In this document: piece after piece, positions 23,140 to 34,679 of the stretch
Layout of the letters: every line of letters starts with the position of its first letter
How positions within the stretch are numbered: the first letter of the stretch is position 1
From: Rhyzopertha dominica
Lineage: Eukaryota > Arthropoda > Insecta > Coleoptera > Bostrichidae
Reading direction: 5' to 3'
Length of the DNA stretch: 64,000 bases
NCBI GenBank assembly: GCA_025024175.1
Contig: QCXZ01000053.1
Location: 4,402,001 to 4,466,000, forward strand
Translations under genes and position numbers: made by a program
Notes under the pieces: generated by a model
Told to the model about the DNA's origin: nothing
The model's database searches: none
What the model saw: the letters and a program-made list of their open reading frames with translations, nothing else

Positions 23140-23700
23140 TAAGATTCGAATTTCAGATCTGAAATTCTCTACCTACAAATATTTTTTTTGTTTTTTCTAA
23201 CATGGCGTACGATATATATGCACATCAAGATTCATTTTACGTAATTTAAAAAAAAGTGATAATACCCAATTCTAAAGGCAATTCTTCAGGATGCACCTCT
23301 GGTCGAACGAGCCCGTCGAAAGGGAACCCAGAGGCGGCGACGGTGGCGGCGTTGCTTTCAGTATAAATTATGCATAAGTAAATATAAAAGTTAAGGGCTC
23401 GCCGTATTGAATTAAGTGCTCTGAGCAGCACACAGGCACACAGCCAGCTTGACTTAATTCGATGTAATTGACGGGCCGTTTGTGGTGCATTTTTACCAAT
23501 TAGCCGTTTGCTTCTGATCCCGTGCTCCGTGCCTCATGCGATTACATTTGCATTTTAAATTGCGAATAGGTACTGTACTACTCCATTTTTCTCTTTCGTT
23601 AAATATTTAAGAGAATACGGAAGCTGATATCGTCGGGTGATTCGATTTCGCCTTTGATCAAAGGCACTGTCGGTGTTAACGATAATTAAGTGCGGCAGCC
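23140..23700. other. No gene recognised; GC-richer non-coding block
   Basis: Bases 23260-23560 are less AT-biased and free of recognised repeats. Plain single-copy non-coding DNA is the simplest reading. Confidence 0.4.
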
Positions 23701-23705
23701 GATTA

Positions 23706-25952
23706 CAGTTGCAAGCAACAATCTATGAAACTCATTATACGAACAGCCGATTACCGCTCACAATGGTTACAAGTATTACCTGAAGCTGTCGTAAATAACA
23801 GACGGGTTCGGCACGTTCCACTGTTTTGCCGCGGAGTGGACCGTATCCAAAAATTGTGTTCAGGCTTTTTTAGAATTTTTCTCCTTATACATAAATCAAT
23901 TAGCATTATTTGGTATTATTATTTGAACTACAAATATTTCTCTTCTAATAGCTTTTAATGTATGACTAAATCGTATTCTTTCCTAATTTAATGAGTAGTA
24001 TCTATTTTTATAACCATGAATGGTACACACTCCAATTTCAATGCGGCAGCCCATGCTTTCTAATTTTTGATTGCGGTATGCAATCGTCCTTTGCCCTATT
24101 TCTTCACAGGTTAAATTTTTGTTTAATCCGGAGGGTCCTAAACGTGGTTTCTACCTGTATATTTTTTTGGAAATACGAAGAAATCGGAACTATTCTACTC
24201 CTACTATAAACGGTATTGAAAGCACATGTGTTTACTTATATTTTAAAGTTTTACAGCATACAAGCGTACCAAGTGCAATATTTTTTACTTATTCAATCAT
24301 ACCTACATATATGCTTACATTTAGCCATTTATTAAGAGGCGTTTGTGTCAAATACATTTTGTAGGGCAGCTGGTCAAACAGATTATTGCTGATTTTAAAC
24401 CGTGGGGCAACTGAGTACCTCCGAAACAATTAATTATGTTCATTCTTATCACTAGGATCTGTCGCGGCATATACCTGAGTGCTTAATCGCCTGCTCCGAG
24501 CATACCCTGCAAAAGTATGTTAAAACCATTGGCTTTTCAATGAAAAAGCTGGAGAAGAAGCAATGCTTGATGGAAAACCAGGTAATAAGAAAGTGGAGAT
24601 ACGATTATTTAAAATCTATAAAAATGTTTAGGCAGGAAAATCGTCCGATATTTTTCCTCGATGAAACATGGTACGATACCCATGACACAACAAAAAAAAG
24701 TGGGTTGATGACTCAGGGAAGTGCAACGTCAACATTCCGGGGTCGAAAGGAAAAAGATGATGATTCTACACGTAGGAGGTGATAATGGTTTCGTTCCTGA
24801 AGCCCTGTATCTTGGATGTAAAAACTTAAAGAAGCAAGCGCCGATTATCATTCTTATATGAATGCGGAAGTGTTTGAAAATTGGTTCAAAAACATTTTAT
24901 TGCCCAAATTGCCACCAAACAGCGTCATAGTAATGGACAACGCTAGTTACCATTCGGAGCAACTGGACAAAATTCCAAATACAACAACTAACAAGGCAAC
25001 CATTCAAAAGTTTTCAAGAAAAAAGATTTATACTTCGAAGAGGACTACACGAAATACAATTGTTGGAAGAAATTTAAAATTAACGTTCTCGCTTCTGAAT
25101 GTGGACACACCATTCTACAATTACCCCCATATCATTGCATTTTCAACGTCATTGAAATTATATAGGGACAATTGAAACAAATAATTCGACGAGGGAACAC
25201 CGGTGGAAAATTTAGCAATGAAATGCTATGCATTTGAAAATGCAAATGAAATCAGGAACGAAGCTGAAATAACAAGTGTCGATGCATGGAGAAATTCAGT
25301 GCGGCATGTACTGGACATTGAAAATCGGTAAACAGTCAATCATGTACAAGAATTAATAATAGAAGTTAATCGTGATTTTAGCAGTGAAAGTGATAGTGAG
25401 TAATTTTTTTTAGTTTGTGACTCTTATAATGTGCTTATTAACAAGCTGTAATGAACATAATCGATACCGTGTATAAATTTTATTGTGCACTATTGTAATT
25501 TTTTTCTAACAAATGTAAATAATTTTCTACTTACTAATTTGTATGTTTTTATATTAAATGTGTATAAATTCGTTATGACATGCAACGGCTTTTATTTTAT
25601 ACATCGAAAAATTTAAATCCAATAAAGTATCACATAAAAATAGATCGCGGGTCGCGCCAGTTAGCATCAGGTCTGCATTAAATAAAATTTGTTATAAAAG
25701 CTTCTATGTATTATTGATTTCTAAATTATCACAACTAACAAATTTCAAAAATGTATAGTGGAAAAGTTAAAATTTTAGCCAACAAGATTTTTTTGAATAC
25801 GGCCCATTTAGGAACTTTGAAGCGTGCCACTAATCCCAATAGCTTAGGACTGCCGACCATAAGGTTATAAAAACCGTTATTTACAATACAATAGTTTATG
25901 GCGGCCGACCATCAAGACTGACTTAGTCTTGTAGATCGTTGCTTGATACTTT
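23706..25952 (+). mobile_element. TcB family Tc1-like element, copy 1
   Basis: Matches 42653-44567 along most of its length. Left end GTTGCAAGCAACAATCTA (from 23708) and right end, read in reverse, TCAAGCAACGATCTA (25946-25932) are imperfect inverted repeats, each next to TA as expected of Tc1/mariner target sites. Relative to copy 2 it has about 220 extra bases at 23836-24056 and a different spacer at 24370-24490. The transposase relic is at 24500-25345. A long AT-rich 3' tail (25400-25900) is shared by both copies. Confidence 0.75.
24500..25345 (+). pseudogene. TcB transposase remnant, copy 1
   Basis: The plus strand reads LQKYVKTIGFSMKKLEKK (helix-turn-helix end), then RPIFFLDETWYDTHDTTKK with an intact first catalytic D (about 24634-24690). 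After a frameshift comes NAEVFENWFKNILLPKLPPN and VIVMDNASYH with the second D (about 24860-24955). After another shift, near 25145-25190, the block with the final catalytic E reads N-VIEII, a TAG in place of tryptophan, then GQLKQ-IRRG. It ends near VDAWRNSVRHVLDIEN in yet another frame. The first helix-turn-helix half is missing. DDE_3-type Tc1 transposase, inactivated. Confidence 0.8.
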
Positions 25953-26089
25953 AACTTTAAAAGTTTCGTGATATTTAACATTAAACAGTCTGAACTAGCA
26001 TTTAATAATAACAGGACTTTATTTAACCATGCTATTGGGCGAAGTTTAGTGTAGCTATTCCACTCAACCCAAAAAATATATAAAAAAGT

Positions 26090-26890
26090 TCAATATAAGA
26101 AATAAACAAACCAGAAACACAGACAACTATAGTACCATGCTTTGACTACAATTACAATCATTTGATTTTTGAAACTTTGTACAGAGCATATTTTAGTAAA
26201 CAAATCATAGTGTTCATTATTACATTTTACAGCATTATAAGTAAAAGACCGCGTGTATAGGGAGGTTCGAAAGCTAGGCATTGATAAATGATGAACATAT
26301 CCAAGAGATAAATCAGTGCAATGCAAGCTACGAAGACTATGAAATTTATCACACAAGTATCTTGGCGAAGAGGATCGAAAGACACGAAACAAGTAAGTTG
26401 CAAGCAGGTAACGAAAAAGTTGATCAATTTTTAACCATTTAAGTTGCTGTATGCACTTACCGATATGAGCATACTTCTTTAGTCGAAATATGAATTTGCA
26501 GCAGTTATTTTGCACCTTCTGAAGCCTGTATTTGTTAACGGCATCAACACAAGGAAAGTATACCATAAAACAATAAAGTGAGTGGAGGATTCGCTTAATT
26601 ATAAAGTATAAAGTTGAGAATAATATGATTAGAGTACAAGAGCTTTAAAGCAACATAACATTTTTTAATAACAGAAGACATGTGATTTTTAAAACGAAGG
26701 TCATTATCTATACTTAAACCAAGACTTTTGTTGCCTTCATATACAGGCAGTTGATTATGATCCACATGTACTTTAATATCATCCTCCACAAAACATTTTT
26801 GTGACGATTTTGACGCGAAATATACCAATGAACACTTATTGCTGTTTAACTTTAAGTTAATATTGCTAGAACAATCTTTAATTTGTTGTG
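26090..26890 (-). pseudogene. LINE reverse transcriptase C-terminal remnant
   Basis: Read from 26890 on the minus strand: NINLKLNSNKCSLVYF, then KSLGLSIDNDLRFKNHM with VIKKCYVALKLLY (the L-G-I-D--L-F--H block of Jockey-like elements). After a one-base shift near 26580 comes YFPCVDAVNKYRLQKVQNNCC and FIFRLKKYAHIG, then LKWLKIDQLFRYLLATY and SPRYLCDKF. This is the usual post-YADD region of a non-LTR retrotransposon. RT motifs upstream of YADD and the endonuclease are missing. No poly-A or simple-repeat tail stands out at the 26090 end. Confidence 0.85.
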
Positions 26891-26899
26891 TTCATTCCA

Positions 26900-28260
26900 T
26901 TTAAAACATTTTCAAATTCCTGTTACTAAATTCCGACCTCGTATAGTATTTAGAATTTTCTTCATATTTAAATATATTTTGTTACAGGCACATGTGAATA
27001 AGTCATTCGAGAGGAAGCATAACTTAGTATTTTCTTTTGCTGTATTCCAAATTATAAAATATCTAAATGCAAACAGACGAAGAACTTTCTTTTAGTCCCA
27101 AACCTACAACTAGCTACCTGGGTGTAGCGAAAGCCCTGTTTAATAATAACTTTATATCTACATGACATAAACAATAATGCGATTTCCATATATTTCCATG
27201 TTGACTCGCACACTTTCAGAAATCAAAATTTGTCGCCCGGGCCCCTTAAGCATCCTTACACCTCGTTTTCTCACATTTGCTCCGTTGATGCGATTCCGTT
27301 TCAGCAAGCATTCCGAACGACTCGGTATGCGGAGCACGGCGACAAATCGCATTTTGCTAGCTGATTGCGGGAATCTAGAGAGCCCTGAGTGGTACACCCC
27401 CGGCAATACAGTTTTCGACTTTAAGCAACGGGTCGGTAGGGGCGTCAAAGACGGCCAGATAGAGTCGATCGCATTTGTTTGACGGCGTAAGTGAATGTGA
27501 GGATGCCCAGAGGAGAACCGTAAGATTATTTAGCAAATAGGATGTTTTAGGTTTTCTTTTTCTGCTCACGCAGGGAGGAGGGGGGTTCGGGTTCATCAGA
27601 TGTTATTAGTTTACTATAAATTATGTTTTACGTCGGGGTGCTTTATCCCATAACTTCATCAACAGTTTTATATTACTGGTGATCCATTAACTTTACGATA
27701 TAACTATTTAGTAGCAATATTGACGGTAGGCAGAAAGAACACTGAATCCATTTTATTACACCGGCAGTCACGCTTAAGATCTAACAAACTCTTGCAAAGT
27801 CACCCTTTCTGGCCCATAGAATCCCATCCATTAGCCGAACGCAGTTTTGTCCAAAAGGAACTTTAGCTAGATTAAATAGAGTAAGCCTGGTTTTTGTAAG
27901 ATCTTCAGTGATTCTCCCCCAGTTACTCCCACACAGCATTTTCTATTTTGCAATATTAAGCAACGCGTTCTACAATTTGTCAGTTTTACGATAATATGGC
28001 GCTTATTGTTGCTTGCGCTCACTCAATGAATACTATCGATATCATCGAGATCAAGCTTCAAATTCAATTTTCTTTAAACAGTTTATGACGACACTATCAG
28101 TATCAATATTCCCTTGGTAGTCTCGAGCAATGCCGAATACATAAATCATCTGCCCTGGTCAATCCACCCTGTTCCTATGACTAGTTTCGTCCTATTGGGG
28201 CTCATAATGTAGGGATACAGAGTAAACTGACCAAAGCAGAGGGCACGAGCTCTTTTATAA
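26900..28260. other. No gene recognised; GC-richer block at 27180-27600 and a hammerhead-like motif near 28165-28215
   Basis: Bases 27180-27600 have mixed composition, with overlapping frames of about 100 codons on both strands but no motif. On the minus strand near 28215-28170, ATGAGCCCCAATAGGACGAAAC resembles the two boxes of a hammerhead with a CCC/GG stem between; the same GACGAAACTAGT string occurs at 2252-2263. This lies just upstream of the PLE at 28.3 kb. Confidence 0.35.
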
Positions 28261-28267
28261 TTTATAA

Positions 28268-28987
28268 AATAATATACGAGGCTGCAGAGATAAAAAGGTC
28301 GTACCAAATTTTCTTAATATTAAAACACACATAAACACATACAAGTCAAATAAAATTATGCTACAAACAAAATTTGCTTTAATTAGCGAACGCATACACG
28401 ACACACGTAGACAACTTGGTTTCTTAGATGAAGACATAAACACAACATTGCAAATTCTATCCCACAACCTTTTCTATCAAGATTTTGAAGACATAATAAA
28501 GTTTGCACAAAAAGTATACAAACAACACTTTAACAAGGTCAAGGAACAAAACATACTTAAATTTGAGAAATTCAATACCATTAAACACAATAAGTTCAAA
28601 TCATCTGACATAGTTAAAACCAACATCAACAACACTGTGATAAACCTGTCAAAAAAGAGTGTCTTAGATGCTGCTGTAAATATTTTAGCGAAGGGGATGA
28701 ACTTTGCTGTAACGCCACGGACCATTCCAAAAGTGGAGATAATGTCATCTGTGGAATTTTGTATAAGACTGCTTCCGAAAGATCAAGCGGATAAGATTAG
28801 GATGGATGTATGCCACGCTATTAGAAATGCACGTACGCCCAAACCTAATGTGACATCTGAGGAAATGAATGCTCTTAAGGATTTGAATACAGATAAGTCC
28901 ATTATAGTTACTAGAGCAGATAAAGGTTCAGCCACAGTAATTTTAGATAGAACAGATTACGAGAATAAAGTTAGAGAGATGATATAG
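28268..28987 (+). pseudogene. PLE-A polyprotein, N-terminal segment (frame 2)
   Basis: Open from 28268; the first ATG is at 28358. The N-terminal region of PLE polyproteins is poorly conserved. Here it is basic and leads to FCIRLLPKDQADKIR, ALKDLNTDKSIIVTRADKG and ATVILDRTDYENK, the block that precedes RT motif 1 in PLEs (R-ADKG, V--D---Y). The frame ends at TAG 28985-28987. The coding sense clearly continues in another frame (DEETYQKLS), so this is an indel, not the real end. Confidence 0.8.
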
Positions 28988-30066
28988 ATGAGGAAACATA
29001 TCAAAAATTATCCCGAGATCCTACCTCAAAAATTTCCAAAATTACCAATGATCTTATCAAAAGTTCAAATCTTTGGAATGAGGAGAAGTCTCTTTTAACT
29101 GTTTCCGATTGCAAGGTACCTAAATTGTATGGTTTGCCCAAAATCCACAAAACCAATGTCCCGTTAAGACCCATAGTCAATACGATTGGCAGTCCTTGTT
29201 ACAGATTGGCAAAATTTTGTGCCAACTATTTAAAACCTTATGTGGGAAATACCAGTAGTTTCATGAAAAATTTTTCAGACTTTATTGATATTATAAAAGG
29301 TTTAAGTATTTCAGAAGGTGATATTTTGGTTAGTTTTGATGTGGTTTCTTTATTTACGAAAGTACCCATTCCTGAAACGATAGATATCATCAAATCCAAG
29401 CTTAATAGCGATCCCTTAGGTGACACGATAGCCAGATTATCCGAACATTGTTTAAAATCTACTTATTTCTTATGGAATGATAATTTTTATGAACAAAAAT
29501 CAGGTTGTGCAATGGGTTCACCTCTAAGTCCTGTAGTAGCCAATTTGTTTATGGAAAATTTTGAACATGTAGCGATAAACAGTTTTCAGCTTAAACCAAA
29601 ATGTTGGTATAGGTATGTAGATGACACTTTTGTTATTTGGCCCCACGGTATAGAAGAGCTGGGTAGGTTTCTAAATCATTTGAACAGTCAAAATCCCGAC
29701 ATAAAATTGACTATGGAATTAGAAAGCAATGGTAGTTTACCTTTCTTGGATGTCCAAATTTACAGAACAAACACTGGACAGTTAGGACACAAGGTTTACA
29801 GAAAACCAACACAAACAGACAGATATTTACATGCCACATCTCACCACCCTACTTCTCAAAAGAATAGTCTTATTAGGACGTTATTTGTTAGAGCACAAAG
29901 GATATCAGATGAAAGTTCTGTACAAAAAGAAATATATCATCTTAAATCAGCGCTAGTGAGAAATGGTTATAGTAGTAAGAATATTTGGTCAGTTTTTAAT
30001 AAAAGTGCTCATCCAAATCAAGTAAATTCTCAGCCACGACAAAGCAAATTGAAGTTGAAAAATTAA
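28981..30066 (+). pseudogene. PLE-A polyprotein, reverse transcriptase segment (frame 1)
   Basis: Starts as DEETYQKLS at 28987. RT blocks in order: PKLYGLPKIHK (29119), PLRPIVNTIGSP, FDVVSLFTKVP (about 29335-29370), CAMGSPLSPVVANLF (about 29505-29550), YRYVDDTFVIWP with the catalytic YVDD (about 29608-29645), LPFLDVQIYR (about 29740) and the thumb with HPTSQKNSLIRTL. All catalytic aspartates are present. The frame closes at 30064-30066, just after a shift near 30040. This enzyme copies element RNA into DNA at the nicked target. No stop interrupts this segment. Confidence 0.92.
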
Positions 30067-30479
30067 AGAGGATGCTTAGAAAACACGATATTTTAGTTGT
30101 TGATAGTACATATAATAATTTAGATAAAATTTTAAGTTCTACTAAAGATAAAGTACATTTAGAAAGTGAAGGTGTTTACAAAATTACTTGTTCTTGCGGA
30201 AAGTGTTACATAGGTCAAACTAAAAGAAAAGTAGGTACGCGTTTGAAAGAACACATACGAGCTACTAGATTGCAACAGATAGATAAATCTTCCGTAGCTG
30301 AACACTCATATTTGACTAAACACATGATTGATTTTGATAAAACAAAAATTTTACATAGAGAAAAATATTATCACAAACGTCTAATAAAAGAAGCTATAGA
30401 AATTTGTAGGAATACTAATAATTTTAATAGGGATTGTGGAAATTATGAGTTAGGTGACATTTGGAAGGCTATTTTGTAG
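30042..30479 (+). pseudogene. PLE-A polyprotein, GIY-YIG endonuclease segment (frame 3)
   Basis: Coding resumes in this frame as IEVEKLKRMLRKHDI. The GIY-YIG nuclease follows: GVYKITCSCGKCYIGQTKR (about 30172-30228), then VGTRLKEHIRA, the AEHSYLTKH block and a C-terminal NYELGDIWKAIL ending at TAG 30477-30479. GVY and YIG, the catalytic R-x3-R/H region and the SCGKC cysteines usual in PLEs are all visible. It would nick DNA to prime reverse transcription. Both the catalytic tyrosines and the C-terminal end look intact. Confidence 0.9.
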
Positions 30480-30639
30480 TTAACTTTTATCAAGTAGTTC
30501 GTGTATATCTAGTAGGTAGGTAGTTCCTTTTTCATCGTTAGGTTCCTTTTTTATCAGGTTGGCACGTTGTTTCTATGACGTCTCGCATCCTTGGTGATTT
30601 GTTTATTTACTTTCAAAATTTTGTTTGAATTTGTGTCAG

Positions 30640-30880
30640 GCAAATTTTGAGGTTCTTCGTCTTTGACAAAGATTACAGGTGTAATCGAAACGTCAGACTA
30701 TTAACTTTTTGTCAGTATTTTCAAGAGACAGCGATCTAGCCGACAAAATATTATCTTATATAAAATAATATGTTAGATATGTTTTCGGGAAGATCGTTGT
30801 CACTTAAAAACATCGCCAAAAGTTTCGATTACACCTGTAATCTTTGTCAAAGAAAAGAACTTCAAAAAGTTGTCTGAAAC
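30640..30880. repeat. PLE-A terminal inverted repeat pair
   Basis: Forward arm at about 30650-30740 (TTTGACAAAGATTACAGG, then TGTAATCGAAAC) and reverse arm at about 30770-30880 (GTTTCGATTACACCTG, then TAATCTTTGTCAAAG). The arms also share a flanking TTTTGAGGTTCTT-type string. Within each, GATTAC and GTAATC can pair as a 6-bp stem placed just before GAAAC, as stem II of a hammerhead would be. The first core box reads TTTGACAAA instead of CTGANGA, so this copy is unlikely to self-cleave. Confidence 0.6.
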
Positions 30881-32495
30881 GAGTTCAAAATTTTGTTCGA
30901 ACTGGAAGTGGAATCCTTTTTTGAAACTTTGGGGTTACTGGTTAATAATCACGTAAGCTATAGTTTCTCAAGTTTAGTGCTCTAGAGCTGTCAGAAGTGA
31001 ACACAGTAAACTTTTTCAAGTGTTATAGATCTTGCAAATCCTGCAATAAGTTTGCATGTCCAGTTTAAACTTTAGTAGCATGGGCAGTATAGTAACAGGG
31101 GTAGCTGAATAATAAGAACTATGGCGGAAGTTCTTATGATGAGAGCCTGAGTCGCCTAGGTTGTGCTAAACTTAAACGACTATCATAATAATATCATTCT
31201 TTTTGAAAATGGTTGTGATGTTTGTAAATAAGTAGTTGTTAATTATAGGGTGAAGAGATATAGCGTTTGCTCCGTGCGCATATTTCTTGTACCGTGTAAG
31301 AAGCTTTTTGTTTGTTTGTCTTCCAACGCAAATGCATTACTGCATCGACTGGCAAATAAAACAGTTCATTTATATGGAACTTCTATAGCATTATACTGGA
31401 CCCTACTTCAATATACTACACGAGTCATTAGTATTTAAGAACCTGCCAATTGACGAATTGTGGTATGAGTACCATCTCCATAAATAACTAACAATTAAAT
31501 GGTGGATTAACTAGCGCTGTAAAAATTTTTCAACCCTTCGTACAAACAAAAAAAATGCTTAAAAATCGACAAATTACTGCAACATTTAAAATTAAAATAC
31601 CATTTTAATCTGTTGAGGAGTAGAACAAAGGAATTTTCGAAATGAATGATACATGAAATACTCATACCCGTCGAAAAACCTTACACAAATCCCCGAGCTA
31701 CTCTTCTCCTATCGTCAATTTTACAAATCACAGAAATCCATCGCTCCTGCGAAAACTTGCAATACAATCTCCTCCAGCACTTCCATTTCCCCAAATCCCC
31801 TCAATTCCTTTCCCATTTCCAAACAACTCGTTCGCGAAAGACCAATCGACGTTACATTTCGTCTCATTCCTTATGCATTGGGTGGAAACGCAATTGTTTA
31901 GGTTGGAAACAGCAAGACATCTCCTCAATTCGCACTGATACGTATTCCGATTGATCGAAAAATGGATCAGGTCGGTGCTTCCCCCATTTCATTTCTGACA
32001 GCGCTGCAGACGTCGATCGGATTAGCCGGCCGAACAAAACCGGTGTACACAACGCAGGGAACGGGCGCATAAACGCATTACCAGCCCTGGACGTTAACAA
32101 ATAAAAATAAGTCCGATAAAGGTGAAACTTCGTTAGCAGCTAGCCAGACTATTTTTCTGCTTTGTTTGGTCCGGCGGTTTAGGGACTTTTTGCCTTCTGC
32201 ACAAATCAGAAAATAGGTGGCAGCTGTTGCTATGGTTCCGCTTAGAAGTTTGTACTCATCTTTCTAAAACGATTGAGTACTGGAACGGTACAATAGTTTT
32301 GTCTCAAACTGAACCATCGCCTGTTGTTGTAGTTGTAGTATTCCAACTACAGCTTTGTAAAGGTGACTATTCGCAAACGCCATCTTTGACCCAAAGTAGC
32401 ACTCTAATAAGAACGTGAATATTGAGAAAGCTGTGCAAAGCATACCTTTAATTACGTAAATAAGTATACGAGGGTGAATGCCTTCAGTGTCCATA
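30880..32495. other. No gene recognised; GC-richer block at about 31640-32110
   Basis: AT-rich DNA, then 31640-32110 with mixed composition and no repeat I recognise. Overlapping short frames on both strands have no motif. Confidence 0.45.
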
Positions 32496-32499
32496 ATAT

Positions 32500-33135
32500 A
32501 AAATAATATTTTCTCGGAAAAATCGCAGTCTCTTGAAAACACTGACAAAAAGTTATTATTCTGACATTTCGATTACACCTGTAATCTTTGTCAAAGACGC
32601 ACAACCTCAAAATTTGACTGACACAAGTTCAAACAAAATTTTTAAAGTACATAAACAAATCACCAAGGAAGCGAGACGTCATAGAAACAACGTGCCAACC
32701 TGATAAAAAAGAACCTAACGACAAAAAGGGAACTACCTACCTACTAGGTATACACGAACTACTTGGTAAAAATAACTACAAAATAGCCTTCCAAACGTCA
32801 CCTAACTTATCAAAGTCAATCATGAGTTTAGTCAAATATGAGTGTTCAGCAATTGAAGATTTATCTATCTGTTGCAGCCTAGTAGCACGTGCATGTTCTT
32901 TCAAACGCGTACCTACTTTTCTTTTAGTTTGAACTATGTAACAACTAGAATATGAATAAAGTCTGAAGAATTTTTGATGAAACTACTGGTTTTTCCTAGA
33001 TAAGGTTTTAAGTAGTTAGCACAGAATTTTGCCAATCTGTAACAAGGACTGCCAATCAAACTATGGGTCTTAGCGGGACATTAGTTTTATGGATTTTGAG
33101 CAAACCATACAATTTAGGTACCTTGCAAATTTTAT
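32500..33135 (-). mobile_element. PLE-A, second copy, inverted and internally deleted
   Basis: On the minus strand this matches the 29.1-30.7 kb copy. From 33135 it starts at the RT block equivalent to PKLYGLPKIHK, runs to SSFMKNFSDFI, then (about 32950) jumps over some 900 bases of RT into the GIY-YIG region (CYI then QTKRKVGTRL). Another deletion of about 100 bases precedes the GDV-like end. The 3' untranslated region down to 32500, including TTTGACAAAGATTACAGG, is well kept. It faces the intact copy about 1.8 kb away. Non-coding now. Confidence 0.85.
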
Positions 33136-33194
33136 ATGTGAAGATAAATTCATCATCTTCAAAATGATTTTAATAACATAAAAATACATACATT

Positions 33195-33489
33195 TTAACC
33201 AATGCAATGGTATTCTTAATGGATATGACAGTGTAGACAGATTGCTTTCACCGTTGATCCCTGAAGATGCGCATCATCCTGCTTTGGATATTAATGTATC
33301 GTGGATACCAACGTCAAGTCCCAAATTTAGATTGGATAAATTATTCGCTTTTAATTTCAAGACAGCAAACTTTCCATTACTATATAGCTCCCTTCTCGCT
33401 ATTAACTGGTAATTTCTTAGTGATATCATTGATGCTAATCTAACTTGTAATACATTTTATGATACACTAAATAGAATATTTGTGATGTA
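33195..33489 (+). pseudogene. LINE fragment: end of endonuclease and linker before RT
   Basis: One open frame reads NGILNGYDSVDRLLSPLIPEDAHHPALDINV (about 33204-33296), the C-terminal H-P-L region of LINE apurinic endonucleases (VPEDPHHPAL). It continues FAFNFKTANFPLLYSSLLAINW to about 33410, then TFYDTLNRIF, the stretch that leads to the RT domain. It stops exactly where the family C element begins, so that element may have landed in this LINE. No LINE sequence was recognised on the far side. Confidence 0.7.
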
Positions 33490-34672
33490 TTGTATATACA
33501 AAGTATTGAACCAGCAGGATATTTCAGGTTCTGTTTGACCGATTTTTTTGGAATTTTTTTTTAAATGGGAAGGGAGGCAAAAGGCACATCATTGCAAAAG
33601 GATATTTTTCCTGTAGAATTTATTGCTTCTGAGTTGAGAAAAGTGTGATAACCTGGATCTTGCAAAAAACTTTGGGATAAAACCAAACCATATTCGTTAT
33701 CGCTAATACTTTTCTCGTACAATAGCAATGCCTCAATTAACTGAACATGATCGCGTCGAAATAGTTGCGCTCTACAATGCAATTCATAAAGATCGTTAAC
33801 CAACTACCAGATCAACAGTTATTAAAACTCTGCAACGTTTTGGCGAAACCAGCAAAAATCGTCAAAAACCAGGACGTCCAAAGGCTGCTACGAGTTATGA
33901 AAGTAGCTTGAATGTATTTTTAGTTGTGCAAAAGAATCCTAAGTGTTTCATATGTACAAAATTCACCTATTACAAGAACTAAGCGAAGATAGTTTCAATC
34001 ATAGAATAGAATTATGCGAAACTGCTAATGTTCATAGATGTTAGATGAAAAAAGAAACATTTTAAACTGGATTAAGTTTTGTGACGAAGCGAGTTTTTGC
34101 ATCAATGGTAGTGTGAACAGACATTATTGCAAATATTAGTCGGACACAAATCCACACTGATTTTTTTCTGTGGGGCTATCTGAAAAATCGTATTTATACT
34201 GATCGGCCTCATAATATAGAAGATCTAAAAGAATTGATCAGGAAGTAAATGGGGAACACTTTGAACATCTTGCATTTTTCACGGAATCGCAATAAATTGA
34301 TTAAATTNGACGAAAATTATCCCCGGTCAAGGAAAAATGGTAATTCCTGGCTTTTTGTCCATTTTAGCGATAAGAAAAATTGTTTTCATTCGTTTCGTTC
34401 TTTGCCAGGCTCAACTATTGTATTTCTCAACTCAGAAGCAATAAATTGTACAAGTGTGATACATTTTTGATATCAGGAAAAATATCACTTTAAATGATGT
34501 GCCTTTTGACCCCCCTTCCCATTAAAAAATGCAAATTGTGCCCATATCTCTGAAACTAGAGGTGACATGGAGTCAAAAAAACCCATAGTCCCATACACAA
34601 TTTCAGAAAAATCGGTCGAACAGAACCTGAAATATCCTGCTGGTTCCATACTTTGTAGTGATCCTGTATATT
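33490..34672. mobile_element. Family C Tc1/mariner-type element, copy 2, with long inverted repeats
   Basis: Left TACAAAGTATTGAACCAGCA (33496 on) and right, read in reverse, TACAAAGTATGGAACCAGCA (34664 down) open inverted repeats that extend inward at least 150 bases with gaps (shared GGCAAAAGGCACATCA, TTTATTGCTTCTGAGTTGAG and AATACA...). The coding relic is plus-strand: MPQLTEHDRVEIVALYNAIHKDR at 33728, a stop, then TTRSTVIKTLQRFGETSKNR and KPGRPKAA, and near the right FFLWGYLKNRIYTDRP (about 34160-34210). The central catalytic part is deleted. The right tip extends further (AGTGATCCTGTA) than the left. Confidence 0.75.
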
Positions 34673-34679
34673 TACTATG

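Larger units (their letters stand above)
28268..30740 (+). mobile_element. Penelope-like element, best-preserved copy (PLE-A)
   Basis: Continuous PLE coding from 28268 to 30479, followed by a 3' region of about 260 bases ending in a terminal-repeat motif. Coding is broken only by two single-base frameshifts, near 28980 and 30040, so this is a young copy. The 3' region carries GATTACAGGTGTAATCGAAAC (30673-30693 area), repeated in inverse at about 30815-30835 and in the inverted partial copy at 32.5 kb. Terminal repeats in inverted arrangement are a PLE habit. Target duplication was not identified. Confidence 0.85.
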
